From Paenibacillus glycinis (GTDB lineage Bacteria; Bacillota; Bacilli; Paenibacillales; Paenibacillaceae), in NCBI RefSeq assembly GCF_009909185.1, contig NZ_JAAAMV010000001.1, forward strand, positions 186,001-250,000: a DNA stretch of 64,000 nucleotides, written 5' to 3'. The translations under genes and the position numbers were made by a program. Below the pieces are notes generated by a model. It did no database searches and had not been told where the DNA came from. It saw nothing but the letters and a program-made list of their open reading frames with translations. Shown here piece by piece: positions 16,595 to 25,825 of the stretch (the stretch's first letter is position 1; each line of letters starts with the position of its first letter).

Positions 16595-17389
16595 CTACAT
16601 GCAGAAAATATGTTTTCCGATTGTCTTCACCTGCGGCCGCGTCCAAATCCACTTGGACGTCGCCGTCTCCGGATTGAAGTAATAGAGGCAACCGCCGGTA
16701 GGATCCATCCCGTTCAATGCGTCTTGGACCGCCTGCGAAGCCTTCTCGTTCGGCGTTAACCAGATCTGGCCGTCGGCTACCGCCGTGAACGCGCCGGGCT
16801 GAAAAATAACGCCGGATACCGTGTTCGGGAAGCTCGGCGATTTCACCCGGTTCAGGATGACCGCCGCTACCGCCACTTGCCCGATGTAGGGCTCGCCGCG
16901 GGATTCGCCGTAAACGGCATTGGCCATCAGTTTCAGATCGTTCGCGGATAAACCGAGGTTGTTGGATTTGTCCACGTCCGATGCCGCATTGCCTTGATTC
17001 GATCCGCCGCCACTGCCGCCTCCCGAACCCGAACCACCGGAACCGGCCGTGTCCGCAGCCGACGGAGCCCAGCTTTTGGTCGCTTCCCAGAGTTTCAGCT
17101 TCGTCTTGGCGCCTACGACGCCGTCGGATTTCAACCCGAATTTCCATTGGAACCAAGTGACTGCGTTTTTCGTTGTCGTGCCGAACTGACCGTCGACTTT
17201 GCCGTCGAAGAAGCCCAGGAACTTCAGCCGCCCCTGCAGTTCGGTCACGTCTTTGCCGGACGAGCCTACCTTCAAGGTGGCGCTGCTGAACGTCTCGGCC
17301 GTCTTGCCGAAATACGCGTTTTTGAGGGTGAACGCCCCAAACAACAGAAGGACGATGACGATGGTCACCGCAATTAAACGATTTCTCAT
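16595..17389 (-). CDS. sleB: SleB-type spore cortex-lytic enzyme
   Basis: Secreted or membrane-anchored cell-wall hydrolase of 264 aa. It has an N-terminal hydrophobic segment (5-23), a peptidoglycan-binding domain (about 40-105, LQGRLKFLGFFDGKVDGQFG), a Gly/Ser linker (about 116-134) and a C-terminal hydrolase_2 domain with the putative catalytic Glu in YGESRGEP near 161. SleB is a lytic transglycosylase that degrades spore cortex muramic-lactam peptidoglycan on germination. A sigma-G-type promoter directly upstream supports forespore expression. No ypeB partner follows here, so another SleB/CwlJ-like hydrolase cannot be ruled out. Confidence 0.85.
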   Translation of the reverse strand: MRNRLIAVTIVIVLLLFGAFTLKNAYFGKTAETFSSATLKVGSSGKDVTELQGRLKFLGFFDGKVDGQFGTTTKNAVTWFQWKFGLKSDGVVGAKTKLKLWEATKSWAPSAADTAGSGGSGSGGGSGGGSNQGNAASDVDKSNNLGLSANDLKLMANAVYGESRGEPYIGQVAVAAVILNRVKSPSFPNTVSGVIFQPGAFTAVADGQIWLTPNEKASQAVQDALNGMDPTGGCLYYFNPETATSKWIWTRPQVKTIGKHIFCM

Positions 17390-17444
17390 CTTGGAATCTG
17401 CCTTTCTCTTGCAAATGGTGTGCCAAGCAAGCGAAGCATATTCC

Positions 17445-17475
17445 TATTATGAGAAATCGAGGTAATAACTATGCA
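17445..17475 (-). promoter_or_regulatory. sigma-G promoter of sleB
   Basis: On the minus strand TGCATA (17470-17475) and CATAATA (17445-17451), 18 bp apart, fit the sigma-G consensus gnATR-N17/18-CATnnTA. Confidence 0.75.
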
Positions 17476-17485
17476 TGATGCCGAA

Positions 17486-20113
17486 TCATGAACTTATTCG
17501 CCCGGCATCGTATTGGTCGGCCGACAGCAGAACCTCGCGCGGCTTGCTGCCTTCGTAAGGACCGACGATGCTTCGCGCCTCCATCTGATCGATGAGCCTG
17601 GCCGCGCGCGTATAACCGATGCGCATGCGCCGCTGAAGCAGGGATACCGACGCCTGCTTCGCTTCAAGCACGATACGGACGGCTTGCTCGTACAGCTCGT
17701 CCAGAATCTCTTCGTTCTCGGCCGCCGAATCATCGATTTCCGGGACCAAATCTTCTTTGTACTCCGCTTCGCCTTGACCGCGCGCGTAGGCAACGATAGC
17801 CTCGACCTCTTGGTCGGAAAGGAAGGCGCCTTGAACGCGAATCGGCTTGGACATGCCTACCGGCAGGAACAGCATATCGCCGCGTCCCAGCAGCTTCTCC
17901 GCGCCGGCCATATCGAGAATCGTGCGCGAATCGACCTGCGAAGATACGCCGAACGCGATCCGGGAAGGGATATTCGCTTTGATGACGCCCGTAATGACGT
18001 CGACGGACGGGCGCTGCGTCGCGATGATCAGGTGGATGCCAGACGCGCGGGCCATCTGGGCCAGTCGGCAGATCGCATCCTCCACGTCGTTGGCCGCGAC
18101 CATCATGAGATCGGCAAGCTCGTCGACGATGACGACGATATACGGCAATACGGCAGCCGGGTTGTCCGCCATCAACGTGTTGTAACCTTCAATATTCCGC
18201 GTGCCGGACTTGGAGAACAACTCGTAGCGTTTTTCCATCTCGACGACGATTTTCTTGAGCGCGAGCGAAGCGCGCCGCGGATCTGTCACGACCGGCGCAA
18301 GCAGATGGGGAATGCCGTTGTACATGTTGAGCTCGACCATTTTGGGATCGATCATGAGCAGCTTTACCTCATCGGGTCGCGCTTTGTACAAAATGCTCGT
18401 AATAATCCCGTTGATGCAGACCGATTTACCCGAGCCCGTGGCCCCCGCGACGAGCAAATGCGGCATTTTGGCCAAGTTGCCGACGATCGGTTGACCGGAG
18501 ATATCCCGGCCGAACGCGATGGACATCCTGGAAGTCGCGTTCATGAACGACGGCGTCTCCATAACCTCGCGCATCGTCACGACGGACACTTCCGTATTCG
18601 GCACTTCGATGCCGATGGCCGACTTGCCCGGTATCGGCGCTTCCATCCGAATATCCTTCGCCGCAAGGGCAAGCGCGATATCATCGGTCAAGCCGACGAT
18701 CCGGCTGACCTTCACGCCCGTCGCCGGCTGCACTTCATAACGCGTTACCGCGGGCCCGCGAACGACGTCGAGCACTTTCGCGCGGACGCCGAAACTCTCC
18801 AGCGTTGCTTCCAGCTTGCGGCGCGATTCTATCGAGTCCGCCGTATCCCCCGATTTCCCGCCTCCGCTCGGCTTCTGCAGAAGCGCCAAGGACGGCAGAA
18901 GATACGGTTTTTCCGTCGGCGGTTTAATGATGCTGCCCGGCGCGTCCAACCCTTCTTCTTCGTCCGGGGAAGCGATCGCCGGACTGCGAAGCGGCTGCGC
19001 GGGCGACGGTTCTTCGAACTCGTCCATCTCATCCGCCTCATCGAAGCTCTCCGCCGGATCAAACGGCGCTTCGTGCGCTTCCTCCTCAACTTGACGGTCA
19101 ATCTGCGCCGGCGAATTCCGCAGCTGCTCTTGCGAAGGCAGCACGCCGGCGTTACCGCCGTCTTCAAGAACGGGATCCCGCCATGCTTCCTGATCGCCGT
19201 CCTCGTCCTCCTCGTCCTGCCAAGCAGCGGGATGACCCGGTTTGCTTCCGTAGGATTCGGTATCATGGCCGTCTTCAAGCTGCCATTCGTTCTCCCCGTG
19301 TTCCGAATGCTCCGGCTTGGATACGTCGTTAAACCACGAGAAGATCGGAGAACGTTTTTTCTGGGCGCGCGATTTCATTGCCGCCGCATAACCTTCGTCG
19401 TCGTCATCATCGTCCAAGTCGTCCAAGGTCACGGCCTTGCCCGCTCCTTTGGAAGCGGCAGCCGGCAGCGGTTGGCGTCTCGAGGCAAACTTCATACGAA
19501 GCAGCGACCATAGCCGCCCGCCCCGGACGCGGCCCGCGCGCAGCAAGTCCACGTAGGACTTGCCCGTCATCAGCATGATCGAGATCGCGAACATGACGAT
19601 CATGATGAACTTCGCGCCGAAGTAGCCGAACAGCCAGTAGAGCAAGGTGTACTGAATCGCGCCCGCATAGCCGCCGCTCGCCGAATGGACTACGCCGTCC
19701 GCCGACGGATCGGCTGGAGAATCAAAGAGCGCTCCCCGGATGTCGCTTCCCAGCTGCGACAGTATATACGAGGCATCCAGTCCGCCGGTCGGCTCCGTTT
19801 TCTGATCCATGACGGCAATCGAGCTCCATAGCGTGCAGGCAAGCACGAGCAGCAGCACGCCCGTCTTGCGGCTGGACCAGCCCGAAGGCCATGCCCGTTT
19901 GATCATGACGGCCAAGCCGACATAGATGCCGACCAATGCCAAAACAAAATAGAACTTGCCTAGAACAAGTCCGAATAACTTCGATAATGCGCGGCCGACG
20001 GTCGCTTCTCCGGATAACGCGATGACGGAAACGGTTATGAGCAATATACCGTATACTTCGTACTTAAGGCTCGTCCCGACTGAGTGTTTTCTCTTCCTCT
20101 TTTTCTTAGCCAA
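17486..20113 (-). CDS. ftsK: DNA translocase FtsK/SpoIIIE
   Basis: Hexameric DNA pump of 875 aa that clears chromosomes from closing septa; the SpoIIIE role at the sporulation septum may be served by this same gene. N-terminal membrane domain with about four helices (20-190), an acidic Pro/Glu/Asp-rich linker (about 220-400), then the motor with Walker A GATGSGKS and the DEL.DLM Walker B region, and a C-terminal gamma winged helix ([18 protein letters not shown]) for recognition of directional DNA sites. AGAGGTGA is 5 nt before TTG 20113, preferred over a GTG at 20122 that overlaps it. Confidence 0.96.
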   Translation of the reverse strand: MAKKKRKRKHSVGTSLKYEVYGILLITVSVIALSGEATVGRALSKLFGLVLGKFYFVLALVGIYVGLAVMIKRAWPSGWSSRKTGVLLLVLACTLWSSIAVMDQKTEPTGGLDASYILSQLGSDIRGALFDSPADPSADGVVHSASGGYAGAIQYTLLYWLFGYFGAKFIMIVMFAISIMLMTGKSYVDLLRAGRVRGGRLWSLLRMKFASRRQPLPAAASKGAGKAVTLDDLDDDDDDEGYAAAMKSRAQKKRSPIFSWFNDVSKPEHSEHGENEWQLEDGHDTESYGSKPGHPAAWQDEEDEDGDQEAWRDPVLEDGGNAGVLPSQEQLRNSPAQIDRQVEEEAHEAPFDPAESFDEADEMDEFEEPSPAQPLRSPAIASPDEEEGLDAPGSIIKPPTEKPYLLPSLALLQKPSGGGKSGDTADSIESRRKLEATLESFGVRAKVLDVVRGPAVTRYEVQPATGVKVSRIVGLTDDIALALAAKDIRMEAPIPGKSAIGIEVPNTEVSVVTMREVMETPSFMNATSRMSIAFGRDISGQPIVGNLAKMPHLLVAGATGSGKSVCINGIITSILYKARPDEVKLLMIDPKMVELNMYNGIPHLLAPVVTDPRRASLALKKIVVEMEKRYELFSKSGTRNIEGYNTLMADNPAAVLPYIVVIVDELADLMMVAANDVEDAICRLAQMARASGIHLIIATQRPSVDVITGVIKANIPSRIAFGVSSQVDSRTILDMAGAEKLLGRGDMLFLPVGMSKPIRVQGAFLSDQEVEAIVAYARGQGEAEYKEDLVPEIDDSAAENEEILDELYEQAVRIVLEAKQASVSLLQRRMRIGYTRAARLIDQMEARSIVGPYEGSKPREVLLSADQYDAGRISS

Positions 20114-20133
20114 AATCGTCACCTCTGGTAGCC

Positions 20134-20142
20134 ATTATACCA
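20134..20142 (-). promoter_or_regulatory. extended -10 promoter of ftsK
   Basis: TGGTATAAT (20134-20142) on the minus strand is a consensus extended -10 element; no good -35 is visible at 17 bp. The leader would be only about 14 nt. Confidence 0.5.
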
Positions 20143-20189
20143 TAGGAGCAAAGCGCGATGTGCTACTATTATCCAGCAGCGGAGCTTGT

Positions 20190-20414
20190 TTACGGCGTCG
20201 TGGGGCCATACGCGACCATCGTGCCGGGCGTTAATTCAGGTCTCAAATAGGCATCGAGCGGACCGTCCAACAGCCTGACGATCCGGCCGATTCCCGGCGA
20301 AACGGCTTCGAGCTGCAGCCTTACGTCGCCGACTTGAACGGATACGTATGGCCCGCGTTCCTGGTGGATGCCTTCGAAGACGAGCTCCATCGGCATGATC
20401 GAATAGATCGTCAT
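20190..20414 (-). CDS. ylzJ: YlzJ-like protein
   Basis: Small protein of 74 aa, family YlzJ, of unknown function; conserved motifs include MPMELVF near the start and [14 protein letters not shown] in the middle. Overlaps the end of tepA by 4 nt (ATGA), so it is translationally coupled to it and shares its promoter, implying forespore expression. Confidence 0.85.
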   Translation of the reverse strand: MTIYSIMPMELVFEGIHQERGPYVSVQVGDVRLQLEAVSPGIGRIVRLLDGPLDAYLRPELTPGTMVAYGPTTP

Positions 20415-21172
20415 TGCGTCAGCCCTCCCGCCGCCGGAACGCCTGCCGATTGCCGTCTCGCTTCGATCAACTGATTTAATTCCCGGAGCGCTTGGCCGAT
20501 GCCGCCCACCTTGTCGATCAAGCCATGCTTGACCGCGTCGGTACCGATGACCGTCGTCCCGATATCTCGCGTCAGCTCGCCTGTTTTGAACATGAGCTCC
20601 TTGAATACGTCCTCGGTTACGTTGGAGTGCGAGGTCACGAAGCGCACGACGCGCTCCTGCATCTTCTCCAAATACTCGAACGTCTGAGGCACGCCGATAA
20701 CGAGCCCGTTCAGGCGAATCGGATGTATCGTCATCGTGGCCGTTTCGGCAATAAAGGACGTGTTTCCGGCAACCGCGATCGGCACGCCGATGGAATGCCC
20801 GCCGCCGAGCACGAGCGTCACCGTCGGTTTCGTCAAGGACGAGATCATTTCCGCGATGGCAAGTCCCGCCTCCACGTCCCCCCCCACCGTATTGAGGACG
20901 ATCATGATGCCTTCGATTTTGGAATTTTGCTCAGCTGCGACGAGCTGCGGAATGAGGTGCTCGTACTTCGTCGTTTTATTTTGCGGCGGCAAGACGATAT
21001 GGCCTTCCACCTGTCCGATGATCGTCATGCAAAAAACGTTGGATTCCGCGGCCGGCGTCGTCGTTTGCCCCAACTGCTGAATCGTCTCGACGATCGGGTT
21101 GACGATCGCCGGTTTACGCTCTCCTGCCGGCGGCTCCGGCTGTTCGGATGTAAAAGCTGTTTCCTCCCACAT
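20411..21172 (-). CDS. tepA: ClpP-like protease TepA
   Basis: ClpP/crotonase-fold serine protease of 253 aa, without a visible signal peptide. The nucleophile region reads [12 protein letters not shown] and the His region MTIHPIR, matching ClpP order. In B. subtilis the homologue was first linked to protein translocation and later to spore outgrowth and degradation of small acid-soluble spore proteins (from memory). A sigma-G-type promoter 50 nt upstream agrees with the spore role. GGAGGAGG lies 7 nt before the ATG. ylzJ follows with a 4-nt overlap. Confidence 0.9.
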   Translation of the reverse strand: MWEETAFTSEQPEPPAGERKPAIVNPIVETIQQLGQTTTPAAESNVFCMTIIGQVEGHIVLPPQNKTTKYEHLIPQLVAAEQNSKIEGIMIVLNTVGGDVEAGLAIAEMISSLTKPTVTLVLGGGHSIGVPIAVAGNTSFIAETATMTIHPIRLNGLVIGVPQTFEYLEKMQERVVRFVTSHSNVTEDVFKELMFKTGELTRDIGTTVIGTDAVKHGLIDKVGGIGQALRELNQLIEARRQSAGVPAAGGLTQ

Positions 21173-21222
21173 TGCTTGTCCTCCTCCGTATGCTTGCTAG
21201 CTTTGCTTTGGCTGGCTCTGCA

Positions 21223-21252
21223 TAGTATGGAATCTGCTTACGGATTTATGCA
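21223..21252 (-). promoter_or_regulatory. sigma-G promoter of tepA-ylzJ
   Basis: On the minus strand TGCATA (21247-21252) and CATACTA (21223-21229) are 17 bp apart; the -10 is the full sigma-G consensus. Confidence 0.8.
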
Positions 21253-21321
21253 AGCGCTTGGAAATAAAGCCAAGAGTGCGCAGATTAAAGGTATCGATTA
21301 GGCTTATGTAAATTTCACGAC

Positions 21322-21368
21322 GAAAAACGGCCTTCGGCAGAAGCTCCCGCTTCGCCAAAGACCGTTTT
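21322..21368 (-). terminator. intrinsic terminator after RNase J
   Basis: AAAACGG (minus strand) pairs with CCGTTTT, with CTT/AAG and GGC/GCC pairs inside; TTTTT follows. Confidence 0.85.
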
Positions 21369-21384
21369 GCAAGCAATCTATGAA

Positions 21385-23064
21385 TTACACTTCCATGATG
21401 ATCGGCAAAATCATCGGACGACGGCGCGTCTGCTCGTACAAGAAACGGCCGAGCGCATCCTTCACGTTCGTTTTGAGCGATGCCCATTCGTTGACTTTGT
21501 CGTTCATCAGCTTGTGCAGCGTCGAGGTTACGATACGATTCGCTTCTTCGAGCAGTCCTTCGGATTCGCGGACGTAGACGAAGCCGCGGGAGATAATGTC
21601 CGGTCCGGACAAAATCGTGCCGTCCTGCTTGCTGAGCGTGACCACGACGACGAGAATCCCGTCCTGCGACAGCAGCTTGCGGTCGCGAAGCACGATGTTG
21701 CCGACGTCGCCGACGCCAAGACCGTCGATCAACACGTTGCCGGCCGGTACTTTGCTGCCCTTGCGGCCAGAGCCGTTTTGGAATTCGACCGTATCGCCGT
21801 TATCGACGATGAAAATATTTTCGCGTTCGATTCCTACCGCCTCGCCGAGCAAGGCGTGCTGACGAAGCATCCGGTATTCGCCGTGGATCGGAATGAAGTA
21901 CTTCGGACGAATCAAGTTGAGCATAAGCTTCAGCTCTTCTTGGCTGCCGTGACCGGAAACGTGCACGCCGGATACGGAACCCGGTCCGTAAATGACGTTG
22001 GCGCCCAAACGGAACAACTCGTCCACCGTGCGACCGACATAACGCTCGTTGCCCGGAATCGGCGTCGCCGCGATGATGACGGTATCGCCAGGCATGATGT
22101 CGACCTTGCGATGCGTGGAACGCGCCATCCGCGTCAATGCCGACATCGGCTCGCCTTGGCTGCCCGTGGACAATACCGCTACGCGGTCGGCGGCCATCTT
22201 ATTGATTTCCTCGGGCTCGATGATCGTGCCTTCGGGTATGTTCAAGTACCCCAATTCGGAAGCAATCGTCACGACGTTGACCATGCTGCGTCCGACAACC
22301 GCGATTTTGCGCTTGGTTGCGATCGCCGCGTTGACGACTTGCTGAATACGGTGCACGTTGGATGCAAAAGTTGCGACAACGACGCGCTGCGTCGCTTTGC
22401 GGAAAATATCTTCCAGCTCCGAGCCGATCATGCTCTCGGACGGCGTGAAGCCCGCGCGCTCCGCGTTCGTGCTGTCCGACAACAGAGCCAGCACGCCGCG
22501 GCGGCCGATATCGGCGATTCGCTGCAGATCCGCGTATTGATTGTTTACCGGCGTATGGTCGAATTTGAAGTCGCCCGTATGCACGACGGTACCTTCCGGC
22601 GTGTCCAAGCATACGCCGACCGAATCCGGAATGCTGTGGTTCGTTTTGAAGAACGAAGCTTTAATGGAGCCGAGCTGTACTTCGCTGTCGGCATTGATCA
22701 AGATGCGTTTCGTTTCGCCGAGCAAACCTGCTTCTTTGAGCTTGCCTTCGATCAGGCCGAGCGTCAATTTGGTGCTGTAGATCGGCACATTGAGGTGTTT
22801 CAGCACGTACGGCAATCCGCCGATGTGATCCTCGTGACCATGGGTAATGAGAATACCCCTTACTTTATCGCGGTTCTCCGTCAAATACGTAATGTCGGGG
22901 ATGACAATATCGATACCGAGCATATCTTCTTCGGGGAATTTAAGCCCCGCATCTACCACGACGATATCATTAGCATATTGAACGACATACATGTTCTTAC
23001 CGATTTCACCTACGCCGCCTAGCGCGAAAATAAGCAGCTTATCCTGGATGTTCTTCTTAGACAA
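21385..23064 (-). CDS. rnj: ribonuclease J
   Basis: Metallo-beta-lactamase-fold RNase (beta-CASP) of 559 aa with 5'-3' exonuclease and endonuclease activity in RNA maturation and decay. The catalytic motif THGHEDHIGG near residue 75 is complete, as in RNase J1, although the position next to dapA corresponds to rnjB/ymfA (RNase J2) of B. subtilis, whose product has a degraded motif. KTNHSIPDSVG, HTGDFKFD and the C-terminal HVSGHGSQEELK are also present. It starts at TTG 23064 with AGGAGG 11 nt upstream. Transcription probably starts some 230 nt upstream. Confidence 0.93.
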   Translation of the reverse strand: MSKKNIQDKLLIFALGGVGEIGKNMYVVQYANDIVVVDAGLKFPEEDMLGIDIVIPDITYLTENRDKVRGILITHGHEDHIGGLPYVLKHLNVPIYSTKLTLGLIEGKLKEAGLLGETKRILINADSEVQLGSIKASFFKTNHSIPDSVGVCLDTPEGTVVHTGDFKFDHTPVNNQYADLQRIADIGRRGVLALLSDSTNAERAGFTPSESMIGSELEDIFRKATQRVVVATFASNVHRIQQVVNAAIATKRKIAVVGRSMVNVVTIASELGYLNIPEGTIIEPEEINKMAADRVAVLSTGSQGEPMSALTRMARSTHRKVDIMPGDTVIIAATPIPGNERYVGRTVDELFRLGANVIYGPGSVSGVHVSGHGSQEELKLMLNLIRPKYFIPIHGEYRMLRQHALLGEAVGIERENIFIVDNGDTVEFQNGSGRKGSKVPAGNVLIDGLGVGDVGNIVLRDRKLLSQDGILVVVVTLSKQDGTILSGPDIISRGFVYVRESEGLLEEANRIVTSTLHKLMNDKVNEWASLKTNVKDALGRFLYEQTRRRPMILPIIMEV

Positions 23065-23300
23065 GTGAATCCATACCTCCTAATCGTAGTACGAAACAAG
23101 ATGTACCCCGTTCGCAGTGAAAACAGCGAAAGAAGACACTCTGTCTCATCTATCCTATTTATTGTCCGTACTCAAATTACATGGCAGCCGTTCCCTCCCT
23201 CGGAAACGCCGCTGCATGCAATCAATAACTAGTGCTGTTGAACGCCGCCACTCGGCGTTACACTTTTTCAAAATTTTGCCGCACACCGTCACTTGCTCTC

Positions 23301-23330
23301 ATTATACATGATTGAAAATAAGAAAAACAA
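23301..23330 (-). promoter_or_regulatory. sigma-A promoter of the RNase J gene
   Basis: TTGTTT (23325-23330), 18-bp spacer, perfect TATAAT (23301-23306) on the minus strand, in an AT-rich context. Confidence 0.7.
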
Positions 23331-23450
23331 GTAATCTTGCGTTGTTCCTTTTATGGAGTCGGTTCGAGTGGGAACGCTTTCGACCGCGGACAACGAAAAC
23401 CGCGTCAATCGCGCCCGATTCATGAGCATCTCGATCGAAATCGGTAACAC

Positions 23451-23477
23451 AAAAAACCGATGCAAGCGCACCGGTTT
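23451..23477 (-). terminator. intrinsic terminator after dapA
   Basis: A 10-bp stem (23454-23463 with 23468-23477), 4-nt loop, then a T-run on the minus strand. It ends the dpaA-dapA unit. Confidence 0.85.
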
Positions 23478-23516
23478 ATCGTGAATATCGTCATAGGACC
23501 GCGAAACCAACGAACC

Positions 23517-24380
23517 TCAGTTCAATACGCGGCGAAGGACGGCTACTTCGTCCTCGGTCGCCGCTACCAGCGGCAAACGCACGCCGCCGACCGAAAGTCC
23601 GCGAAGCGCCAAGGCTGCTTTTACGAGGACCGGATTCGGAAGATCGAACAGCCCTTTGTAAATCGGAAGATTCTCGCCGTGCAGCCTGGCGGCCCGGGCA
23701 ACATCGCCGTCCAAATAAGCTTGAATCATCGCTTTCATCGGCTTCCCGATAACATGGCTCGCTACGCTGACAATGCCATGCGCTCCGACGGATAAAGCCG
23801 GCAGTCCCGCGCTGTCGTCTCCGCTGTAGACGCGGAATTGTTCGGGCGCGCCCATGACGATCTCCGTCAATTGGTCCAAGCCCGCGCATTCTTTGGTGGC
23901 GACCACGTTCGGCAATTGCGCCAAACGGAGCGTCGTCGCCGCCGACAAGCTGATAATCGTGCGGCCCGGCACGTTATACAGCATGACCGGCAATGTCGTG
24001 GATTCGGCAATGGCTTTAAAATGCTGATAAAGGCCTTCTTGCGTTGGTTTATTATAATAAGGCGCGACCAGCAGAACCGCGTCCACGCCGCATTGCTCCG
24101 CGATTTTCGTCAGATGGACGGAGTGCGCGGTATCGTTGCTGCCGGTTCCCGCAATGATTTTGCAGCGTCCGCCGGCATGCTTGACGGCAAACGAGAACAG
24201 CGCCTGCTTCTCTTCGTCGTTGACCGTCGGCGATTCTCCCGTGGTACCGCAGACGACGATGCTGTCGCTCAGTTGATCTTCAATTAAATAGTCCATTAAC
24301 CGCCCCGTCGTATCCCAGTCGATCGAACCGTCCGCCGAGAACGGAGTCACCATCGCAGTCACCAAGCGTCCGAAATCCAA
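23517..24380 (-). CDS. dapA: 4-hydroxy-tetrahydrodipicolinate synthase
   Basis: Condenses pyruvate with aspartate semialdehyde, the branch point to diaminopimelate, lysine and dipicolinate. TIM-barrel protein of 287 aa with the Schiff-base Lys163 in ATKECAG, Tyr135 in LYNVPGRT and the GTTGE motif near 45. Starts with TTG 24380, with AGGAGG 7-8 nt upstream. It closes the dpaA-dpaB-asd-dapG-dapA gene order also found in B. subtilis, which joins lysine biosynthesis to spore dipicolinate synthesis. A tandem hairpin repeat separates it from dapG. Confidence 0.96.
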   Translation of the reverse strand: MDFGRLVTAMVTPFSADGSIDWDTTGRLMDYLIEDQLSDSIVVCGTTGESPTVNDEEKQALFSFAVKHAGGRCKIIAGTGSNDTAHSVHLTKIAEQCGVDAVLLVAPYYNKPTQEGLYQHFKAIAESTTLPVMLYNVPGRTIISLSAATTLRLAQLPNVVATKECAGLDQLTEIVMGAPEQFRVYSGDDSAGLPALSVGAHGIVSVASHVIGKPMKAMIQAYLDGDVARAARLHGENLPIYKGLFDLPNPVLVKAALALRGLSVGGVRLPLVAATEDEVAVLRRVLN

Positions 24381-24396
24381 AACTATTCCTCCTCAG

Positions 24397-24437
24397 AATT
24401 TTTGCGAATGCAAAAATTCGCATCGTAAGCATAATCT
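24397..24437. repeat. hairpin repeat, copy 1
   Basis: First copy of an approximately 41-bp tandem duplication. The first 26 bases are identical in both copies and contain the inverted repeat AATTTTTGC-GAAT-GCAAAAATT. It lies just upstream of the dapA ribosome binding site. Confidence 0.85.
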
Positions 24438-24439
24438 CC

Positions 24440-24480
24440 AATTTTTGCGAATGCAAAAATTCGCAGCGTCGGCGTAATCT
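24440..24480. repeat. hairpin repeat, copy 2
   Basis: Second copy, offset 43 bp from the first; identical over the 26-base hairpin core and about four differences in the flank ending TAATCT. Confidence 0.85.
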
Positions 24481-24523
24481 AAGAAAAAATGATTCTATTC
24501 GCCATTGTAAGCTTATTTCGAGC

Positions 24524-25753
24524 TTACTTCAACTCTTTAATGTCATGCAGCGCGAATTTTGCATGGAGCGCCTGCAGCGCGTCAGCCATGTCGTTCTCCT
24601 GTACCAGCACCCAGATCGACGTGTTGGAATCCGCGGATTGCAGAATGGGAATCCCTTTTTCTGTCAAAGCTTCCACGATGCGCGCCATGATGCCGGGTAC
24701 GCCGTTCATGCCGCCGCCGATGACCGAGACTTTGGCGCAACCGCTCACCGCGCGCGGCGCATAACCGATATCCCGCAATACGGATACCGCTTTTTTCGCG
24801 TCATGGTCGAAGACGGTATACACCGCCCCGCCCGGATTGACATTGATGAAATCCACGCTGATATGATGCCTGGCCATGGCCTGGAATACCTGCAGCTGCA
24901 CGTCGGTGTGGCCGTCTTGCGCATGGACCGTAATTTGCGTAACGCCGCTAACATGCGTAACCCCGGTCACATGACGGTCGCGGACAGGCCCGGATTGCAG
25001 CGCTTCGATCGTGTCCGTGACCAGCGTGCCTTCGTCCTCCGAGAACGTCGAGCGGACGCGAAGCGGGATACGCGCCTGCTGCGCGATCTCGACGGCTCTC
25101 GGGTGAATGACCTTCGCGCCTTGCCTGGCCATATTGCCCACTTCCGAATAGCTGATGACAGACAGCGCCCGCGCATCCTTTACGATGCGGGGATCCGCGG
25201 TAAGGATTCCGTTAACGTCCGTATAAATATCCACGCGCTCGGCGCGAAGCGCGGCGCCGAGCGCCGTCGCGGACGTGTCGCTTCCGCCTCTGCCGAGGGT
25301 CGTGAAATCCCCGGATTCGGTCACGCCTTGAAAGCCGGTCACGACAACGACGTGATCCGATTGCAGCGCCTGATGGATCCGATCCGTGCGGATTTGCAAA
25401 ATCCGCGCCTTGCCGAACTGATTGTCCGTTATGATGCCCGCGCCGCCGCCGGTCAACGCAATGGCCGGCACGCCGGCTGCGCGCAGCAAGCTGCACAATA
25501 CCGACGCGGAGATAATTTCGCCGCAGCCCTGAAGCATATCGCGCTCCTTGGCCGGCAAGGAATCGCCGTGCTGGGCAATCAGGGTGAGCAGCGTGTCCGT
25601 TGCGTACGGATCGCCTTTTCGTCCCATTGCAGAGACGACAACGACAATCCCGTACTGTCGTTGCCGTTCTCTTTGGATATGCTGAATCACGAATGCCCTC
25701 GCTTCAGGCGAAGACAATGAAGTACCGCCGAACTTCTGCACGAGGATGCGCAT
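24524..25753 (-). CDS. dapG: aspartate kinase (DapG type)
   Basis: Phosphorylates aspartate at the entry to the lysine/threonine/methionine pathway. 409 aa: N-terminal kinase domain beginning MRILVQKFGGTSLSS, with GRGGSDTSATAL near 165 and a KVIHPRAVE motif, then two C-terminal ACT domains that bind the feedback effector. The single-polypeptide size and operon position match B. subtilis DapG (diaminopimelate-sensitive isoform); effector identity is inferred. GGAGG precedes ATG 25753; the frame extension to 25819 is unsupported. Confidence 0.94.
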   Translation of the reverse strand: MRILVQKFGGTSLSSPEARAFVIQHIQRERQRQYGIVVVVSAMGRKGDPYATDTLLTLIAQHGDSLPAKERDMLQGCGEIISASVLCSLLRAAGVPAIALTGGGAGIITDNQFGKARILQIRTDRIHQALQSDHVVVVTGFQGVTESGDFTTLGRGGSDTSATALGAALRAERVDIYTDVNGILTADPRIVKDARALSVISYSEVGNMARQGAKVIHPRAVEIAQQARIPLRVRSTFSEDEGTLVTDTIEALQSGPVRDRHVTGVTHVSGVTQITVHAQDGHTDVQLQVFQAMARHHISVDFINVNPGGAVYTVFDHDAKKAVSVLRDIGYAPRAVSGCAKVSVIGGGMNGVPGIMARIVEALTEKGIPILQSADSNTSIWVLVQENDMADALQALHAKFALHDIKELK

Positions 25754-25825
25754 GGTCAAACCTCCGTTATCCGACTGTGAAGCCCGTCGGATCGTCCCGT
25801 CTGACAACCACTCTGCCACGAATAT

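Larger units (their letters stand above)
23065..23516. other. long leader region between dapA and RNase J
   Basis: No gene is visible. From dapA towards RNase J: the dapA terminator (23451-23477), a sigma-A promoter (23301-23330), then a leader of about 230 nt with two stable hairpins, AACGCCG/CGGCGTT at about 23241-23259 and a longer GC-rich one near 23180-23215. Confidence 0.6.

Noticed and set aside
17513-19513. 666-codon plus-strand open frame
   Set aside because: Antisense to ftsK, Arg/His-rich and with no recognisable domain.
21367-23022. 551-codon plus-strand open frame
   Set aside because: Antisense to the RNase J gene, which is a clear family member along its whole length.
23051-23068. 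Short upstream frame ATG-GAT-TCA-CTT-GTC-TAA overlapping the RNase J start
   Set aside because: Its ATG is only 1 nt from AGGAGG, too close for initiation; the TTG for RNase J is the better partner of that site.
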